From an uncultured Actinomycetes bacterium (lineage in GTDB: Bacteria; Actinomycetota; Actinomycetes; Nanopelagicales; Nanopelagicaceae): 13,009 nucleotides of DNA. The stretch lies in assembly GCA_903898855.1 (NCBI GenBank), contig CAIUHB010000107.1, positions 1 to 13,009 of the forward strand, given 5' to 3'. Positions 9,514 to 13,009 of the stretch are shown one piece after another. The translations under genes were made by a program, and so were the position numbers. The notes beneath the pieces were generated by a model, which saw only the letters and a list, made by a program, of their open reading frames with translations, searched no databases and had not been told where the DNA came from. Position 1 is the stretch's first letter. Each line of letters starts with the position of its first letter.

Positions 9514-9963
9514 TTGAATCGGGGTCGCAGAATTGCCTTTGACTATGGCGACGTTCGAATTGGAGTGGCAGTCTCTGACCCAGAAGCAATACTCGCTTCA
9601 CCGGTGTCTAACTTACAGTCGCAGTCATCTGACTTAATCAGCGAGCTCCGGGAGCTAATTAAAGAGTATCAGCCGATCTATTTTGCAATTGGTTCACCTT
9701 CTCATCTCAATGGCAACCCAAGCGCGAAGGGCGAGAGCGTAAAAGAATTCTGTACATTAGTTCGCTCTCTCTCAGAGCTACCTATCTATTTAATTGATGA
9801 ACGTTTAACAACCGTAAGTGCAGCTCGTTCCCTTCAATCTGCGGGCATAAACTCAAAGGCGGCGAAGGAGAAGATCGACGGAGCTGCTGCGGTAGCTATT
9901 CTGGAGAGCGCCATGGCTTCCGAGAAGTTATCTGGCGCTCCATCTAAGGTGTTCTTCCCATGA
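9514..9963 (+). CDS. ruvX: RuvX/YqgF-family nuclease-like protein
   Basis: A 149-residue member of the RuvX/YqgF family with an RNase H-like fold, variously described as a putative Holliday junction resolvase and as a factor in rRNA processing. Conserved parts are AFDYGDVRIGVAVSDP (Asp10), AIGSPSHLNGNPS (about 58-70), LIDERLTT (Glu96) and EKIDGAAAVAIL (Asp122); Asp10, Glu96 and Asp122 are the probable metal-binding set. The start is a TTG 5 bp after the alaS stop. AGGG at 9501-9504, overlapping the end of alaS, is a plausible ribosome binding site, and no better start precedes the conserved N-terminus. The TGA overlaps the mltG ATG by four bases. Following alaS directly is the usual place for this gene in actinobacteria. 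Confidence 0.93.
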   Translation: MNRGRRIAFDYGDVRIGVAVSDPEAILASPVSNLQSQSSDLISELRELIKEYQPIYFAIGSPSHLNGNPSAKGESVKEFCTLVRSLSELPIYLIDERLTTVSAARSLQSAGINSKAAKEKIDGAAAVAILESAMASEKLSGAPSKVFFP

Positions 9964-10940
9964 GAAAGTATCTGGCGGCAGGTCTAGTACTTATCGTTGG
10001 ATTTACTATCTATATTTCTACTCGGGCCGAGAGCGACTTTCCGGCTGGTCATCCTGGACCCAGTGTGACTATCACGGTTAACTCTGGCGAGACTGGTACA
10101 TCTATAGCTAACAACCTCGCCCAAGCAGGCGTCATTAAGAGTGCCAAACGATTCATCTCGCTGGCTATTGCAGATAGGAGAGCGCAAGGAATAAGCGCCG
10201 GCGTGCACACGATTGAAAGTCATATCCCTTCAAAGGTTGCGATCGATCAACTTCTGGACCAGAAGCGCTTAGTTGATCTAGTGATTGTGAAAGAGGGCTC
10301 GACCTATTCCGATGTCCTGGGAGTTTTGCGCTCAACGCACTCGCTTAATTGCACCTCGAAATTTAGCGGTCTTACGCCTATTCTCAAGGCGCCTGGGAAT
10401 TCTCTCGAAGGTCAACTTTTCCCAGCTCAGTACTCATTTGCACCAAAGAGCACCTGCAGCGATGCGATTGGCTCAATGTTGTCGAAGTTTGCTGAGAGCG
10501 CCAAGAGCTCCGGGCTCCTCAAGAGCGCAAACCCGTATGCAAATCTGATTATTGCCTCTTTGGTGCAGATAGAAGGCGATCCGAAGAATTTCGATAAAGT
10601 TGCTCGGACAATTCTTAATCGTTTGAAAATCGGCATGCCTTTGCAACTAAATTCGACCGTCCAATATGCAGCACATTTGCGGGGGAGAATTGCGCTCTCA
10701 ACTGCTGCGACTCAGATTAATTCACCGTATAACACCTACAAATATGTAGGACTACCACCCACACCAATCTCCAATCCAAGTACAGACGCTATACAGGCAG
10801 TACTCAATCCAGCGATCGGCAATTGGCTCTATTTCATCACCGTCAAGCCGGGGGATACTCGATTTACCAACTCATATTCGGAGTTTTCTGGCTGGGAAGT
10901 TCTGTATCACCACAATCTTTCGGCCGGAGCATTCAAATGA
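9960..10940 (+). CDS. mltG: Endolytic murein transglycosylase
   Basis: A 326-residue YceG/MltG protein that cleaves nascent glycan strands in peptidoglycan and is thought to release or terminate growing chains at the membrane. A single N-terminal membrane helix (about 4-20) anchors it with the enzyme domain outside. A LysM-like subdomain follows (about 37-72), then the catalytic domain: LEGQLFPAQYSF (149-160), IASLVQIEGDP (198-208) with Glu205 as the predicted catalytic residue, NRLKIGMPLQLNSTVQYA (220-237) and the C-terminal NTYKYVGLPPTPISNP (258-273). The more N-terminal Glu of the common VEKE motif is Gln203 here; I believe VQxE is frequent in actinobacteria, so activity is expected. It overlaps ruvX by four bases (ATGA), and its stop overlaps the aroE start, indicating translational coupling on both sides. 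Confidence 0.95.
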   Translation: MRKYLAAGLVLIVGFTIYISTRAESDFPAGHPGPSVTITVNSGETGTSIANNLAQAGVIKSAKRFISLAIADRRAQGISAGVHTIESHIPSKVAIDQLLDQKRLVDLVIVKEGSTYSDVLGVLRSTHSLNCTSKFSGLTPILKAPGNSLEGQLFPAQYSFAPKSTCSDAIGSMLSKFAESAKSSGLLKSANPYANLIIASLVQIEGDPKNFDKVARTILNRLKIGMPLQLNSTVQYAAHLRGRIALSTAATQINSPYNTYKYVGLPPTPISNPSTDAIQAVLNPAIGNWLYFITVKPGDTRFTNSYSEFSGWEVLYHHNLSAGAFK

Positions 10941-11761
10941 TGAAGGCTGCTGTTTTGGGTTCTCCGATAAAGCATTCGCTCTCTCCGCTTTTACATAATT
11001 ACGCCTACGAACTTTTAGGCATTGAGGGAGAGTACGTTGCAATCGAGATGGTCCCTGAAAGGCTCTCAGAGTTTCTCACTTCCTTGGATTCTAATTGGCG
11101 TGGCCTCTCACTCACTATGCCACTCAAGGAGTCAGTACTTAATTTAGGAATAGAGTGTGATGAGAAAGTTATTCGTACCCACTCTGCAAACACAATACTT
11201 TTCGGCAGCCATCGAGAGCTCAGTGCCACCTCAACTGATTACACCGCATTCGAGCGCTTGCTAGAAGTGAACGGGGATTCAAACGTGGCAATTCTCGGCG
11301 CTGGTGGAACAGCTCGCTCTGCGATTGGCGCGTTAAACGGTTTGGTGCCAACTATTGATCTCTATCTCCGAGATTTCGCTAAGGGTTTGGCTCCGAAAGC
11401 TGCAGCACCACAATCGCATGTAGAGCTCCACAAGTTAGATACCTTCAGTAGCGAGGAGTTCTCTCGTTACGATTGGATTATCTCGACTCTTCCTGCAGGA
11501 GTAAGTGATGGGTTAGCGGAGTCGCTCTCCTCGAGTTCAGCCAAGCTCTCCAACCTTAATTTTCTGGAAGTTCTTTACCATCCGTGGCCAACTGAACTAC
11601 TCCTTGCAACTAAAGCTCATGGAGCGAGAACGCTGGATGGCGCTGATTTATTGGTCGAACAGGCGCTTGATCAAATTTCGTTAATGACTGGTGAATCATT
11701 TGATTATCAAACTATGCGTAAAGCGCTACTTGCTAAGGCGCTGGAGGTTCTTAACTCCTAG
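10937..11761 (+). CDS. aroE: Shikimate dehydrogenase
   Basis: NADP-dependent reduction of 3-dehydroshikimate to shikimate, in aromatic amino acid synthesis; 274 residues, typical. Shikimate-site residues are all found: Ser14 and Ser16 (HSLSP), Thr60, catalytic Lys64 (MPLK), Asn85, catalytic Asp101 and Gln242 (VEQA). The dinucleotide loop is GAGGTARS (121-128). Compared with the usual NTDxxG motif the sequence reads STDYTAF, a mild divergence outside the catalytic residues. Two adjacent ATG codons (10937 and 10940) both overlap the mltG stop; GGAG at 10926-10929 suits the first with a 7-nt spacer and the second with 10, so the start is uncertain by one residue. The frame is open further upstream to 10823, but that part lies inside mltG and does not resemble AroE. 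Confidence 0.95.
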   Translation: MMKAAVLGSPIKHSLSPLLHNYAYELLGIEGEYVAIEMVPERLSEFLTSLDSNWRGLSLTMPLKESVLNLGIECDEKVIRTHSANTILFGSHRELSATSTDYTAFERLLEVNGDSNVAILGAGGTARSAIGALNGLVPTIDLYLRDFAKGLAPKAAAPQSHVELHKLDTFSSEEFSRYDWIISTLPAGVSDGLAESLSSSSAKLSNLNFLEVLYHPWPTELLLATKAHGARTLDGADLLVEQALDQISLMTGESFDYQTMRKALLAKALEVLNS

Positions 11762-11795
11762 TCCACAGCCATAAATAGTTAACTCTTGATTAAGT

Positions 11796-11801
11796 CATAC
11801 T
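11796..11801 (+). promoter_or_regulatory. Candidate -10 element of a leaderless promoter
   Basis: CATACT resembles TATACT/TATAAT and ends 6 nt before the ATG at 11808, with a pyrimidine-rich TTTTCG between them instead of a Shine-Dalgarno sequence. An in-frame stop at 11787-11789, and no start codon after it, makes this ATG the earliest possible start. The spacing matches the candidate at 6416-6421. No good -35 box is seen. Confidence 0.4.
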
Positions 11802-11807
11802 TTTTCG

Positions 11808-12215
11808 ATGTTGATCATGGTGCCGGTGCTTATCTGGCTCTCCCTGATGGATTTTTACAGTCGGATACTTCCGAACGAGATATTGATTTTCCTAGCAGCC
11901 CTTGCACTCGAAAGTAGAGCCACACGCGCAGGAGTGCTTATCTCCTTTGGCTCTCTCTTCTTCCTAATCGCGCTAAGGGAGATTATGAGAGTTGAGATCG
12001 GTTATGGCGACATTAAATTAATCGCAGTTTTGGGACTCGCCAACAGTTCTATTTTTCAATTCCTCACGATGCTTGAGCTGGCATCATTCCTTGCTGCAAT
12101 TTCACTGATACTGGGACGAATTCAGAAGAGAAGCTGTAAACGCTCGCTTCCGCTGGCTCCGTACCTTTCGCTCGCTTTTCTTGGCTGCCTCACTCCGTTA
12201 ATTGCCAGCCTTTAA
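11808..12215 (+). CDS. A24-family prepilin peptidase-like membrane protease
   Basis: A 135-residue, strongly hydrophobic protein with the two aspartates of type IV prepilin peptidases: Asp15 in SLMDFYSRILPN, matching the usual D-x-R-x-x-x-(I/L)PN pattern, and Asp68 in GYGDIKL (GxGDxKL). It has about five hydrophobic stretches (1-14, 24-34, 42-58, 84-106, 118-135) and lacks the N-terminal methyltransferase domain and zinc-binding cysteines of PilD, so it resembles the short CpaA/TadV type. Such enzymes cut prepilin leader peptides at the inner face of the membrane; the substrate is unknown and no pilin gene is in the window. Only 14 residues precede the first aspartate, fewer than usual, but upstream stop codons rule out a longer start. 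A short A24 peptidase next to aroE is also known in mycobacteria. Confidence 0.85.
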   Translation: MLIMVPVLIWLSLMDFYSRILPNEILIFLAALALESRATRAGVLISFGSLFFLIALREIMRVEIGYGDIKLIAVLGLANSSIFQFLTMLELASFLAAISLILGRIQKRSCKRSLPLAPYLSLAFLGCLTPLIASL

Positions 12216-12277
12216 TCAGAAAATCTGCAAGAATATGCTCCTGGATTTAGAAAGTTATAGATATTTGAGGAGCTGAT
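12216..12277 (+). promoter_or_regulatory. Intergenic region before aroC with Shine-Dalgarno
   Basis: The longest gap in the window (62 bp). It ends in a strong Shine-Dalgarno GAGGAG (12267-12272), 5 nt before the aroC GTG, which fixes that start. TATAGA at 12256-12261 could be a -10 element, giving a leader of about 10 nt, but no -35 is evident. CAGA-AAA-TCTG at 12217-12227 forms only a 4-bp stem without a U-tract. No attenuator or riboswitch fits in the space. Confidence 0.5.
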
Positions 12278-13009
12278 GTGATTCGTTGGTTAACTGCTGG
12301 GGAATCTCATGGACCTGCACTCTCCGCAATTCTTGAGGGCATGCCTGCTCATATTCAGATAACAACGCAAATGATCGATGCCGATTTGCGTCGCAGGAGA
12401 CTGGGACATGGACGAGGCGCTCGGCAAAACTTTGAAGCAGATGTTGTCTCCATTTTGGGCGGAGTACGACACGGCAGCAGCCAAGGTGGTCCTATCTCAC
12501 TCAACATCGCCAATTCGGAGTGGCCTAAGTGGTCCAAGGTGATGTCATCTGATCCCGTAGATAAAGATGAGCTTGCCCAACTTGCTCGCAACGCCCCGCT
12601 GACTCGTCCGCGACCAGGACATGCCGACCTGGCGGGTATGCAGAAGTACGACTTTGAAGATGCAAGGCCAATTCTTGAGCGAGCAAGTGCTCGTGAAACT
12701 GCAGCTCGTGTGGCACTAGGTGCTGTAGCGAGAGCTTTCCTGGAGCAGAGTGTTGGAATTCAGATTATGAGTCATGTGCTTTCGATAGGCTCTGTCGAAG
12801 TTCCAGCAGATGCATCACTGCCAATGTATAGCGACAAAGAACGAATTGATAACGATCCAGTGCGTTGCGCTGATTCAGAGACAAGCCTCAAGATTGTCGC
12901 CGAAATTGACGATGCGCACTCTTCCGGAGACACTCTAGGCGGAGTAGTAGAAGTTCTCGCCTTTGGAGTTCCTGTTGGTTTAGGTTCACATACTCATTGG
13001 GATCGACGC
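12278..13009 (+). CDS. aroC: Chorismate synthase (5' part)
   Basis: First 244 residues of chorismate synthase, which forms chorismate from 5-enolpyruvylshikimate-3-phosphate using reduced FMN; the family is about 390 residues, and the rest lies beyond the right edge. Recognisable parts are the N-terminal signature [19 protein letters not shown] (His11), [24 protein letters not shown], the FMN-site segment [16 protein letters not shown] and the signature [18 protein letters not shown]. The frame is open to the last base with no defects. The GTG is set by the GAGGAG ribosome binding site and by homology; an ATG two bases earlier is in another frame and meets a TGA at once. Together with aroE it supplies two shikimate-pathway steps. 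Confidence 0.96.
   Translation, partial: MIRWLTAGESHGPALSAILEGMPAHIQITTQMIDADLRRRRLGHGRGARQNFEADVVSILGGVRHGSSQGGPISLNIANSEWPKWSKVMSSDPVDKDELAQLARNAPLTRPRPGHADLAGMQKYDFEDARPILERASARETAARVALGAVARAFLEQSVGIQIMSHVLSIGSVEVPADASLPMYSDKERIDNDPVRCADSETSLKIVAEIDDAHSSGDTLGGVVEVLAFGVPVGLGSHTHWDRR

Noticed and set aside
10823..10936. Longer N-terminus for aroE
   Set aside because: The frame is open upstream, but this part lies inside mltG and AroE homology begins exactly at the ATG pair at 10937/10940 after a GGAG site.
12217..12227. Small inverted repeat (CAGA/TCTG) after the A24 peptidase gene as a terminator
   Set aside because: The stem is only 4 bp and no T-run follows; too weak for an intrinsic terminator.

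Overview
This 13 kb window looks like core chromosome of a streamlined, moderate-GC actinobacterium. The best guess is the planktonic freshwater/marine acI lineage (Nanopelagicales-like). All twelve genes lie on the + strand. Gaps between genes total only about 196 bp (about 1.5%), the longest is 62 bp, and many neighbours overlap by 1 to 4 bp. The order MBL hydrolase, hisS, aspS, ... alaS, ruvX, mltG, aroE, A24 peptidase, aroC matches, from memory, the order of these genes in mycobacteria and streptomycetes, but compacted. There are no RNA genes, insertion sequences, CRISPR arrays or convincing intrinsic terminators.

Layout. (1) 2-394: C-terminal end of a glyoxalase-II-like metallo-beta-lactamase-fold hydrolase, overlapping hisS by one base. 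(2) 394-3452: histidyl- and aspartyl-tRNA synthetases; the AspRS carries the His and Gly residues typical of the non-discriminating enzyme. (3) 3471-6394: an unusual pair, a small predicted lipoprotein overlapping by one base a large, divergent FtsH-type AAA+ zinc metalloprotease. The protease has additional membrane segments and two insertions in its ATPase domain. This is the least conventional part of the window. (4) 6428-6820: a small DUF948 membrane protein, apparently with its own leaderless promoter. (5) 6824-11761: alaS, ruvX, mltG and aroE, tightly packed with overlapping or near-overlapping ends. (6) 11808-12215: a short type-IV prepilin peptidase-like membrane aspartic protease, again with a leaderless-type start. 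(7) 12278-13009: the first 244 codons of aroC (chorismate synthase), cut by the window edge.

How they fit together. Three class II aminoacyl-tRNA synthetases supply translation. RuvX/YqgF acts in RNA or DNA processing. MltG trims nascent peptidoglycan, and AroE and AroC are two steps of the shikimate pathway. The lipoprotein/FtsH-like pair is probably an envelope quality-control unit in which the lipoprotein is a partner or substrate of the protease; that link is inferred only from gene overlap. Most of the window is ordinary housekeeping. The points worth following up are the protease pair, the AspRS specificity, and two genes whose only sensible start codon lies 6 nt after a -10-like hexamer with no Shine-Dalgarno sequence.
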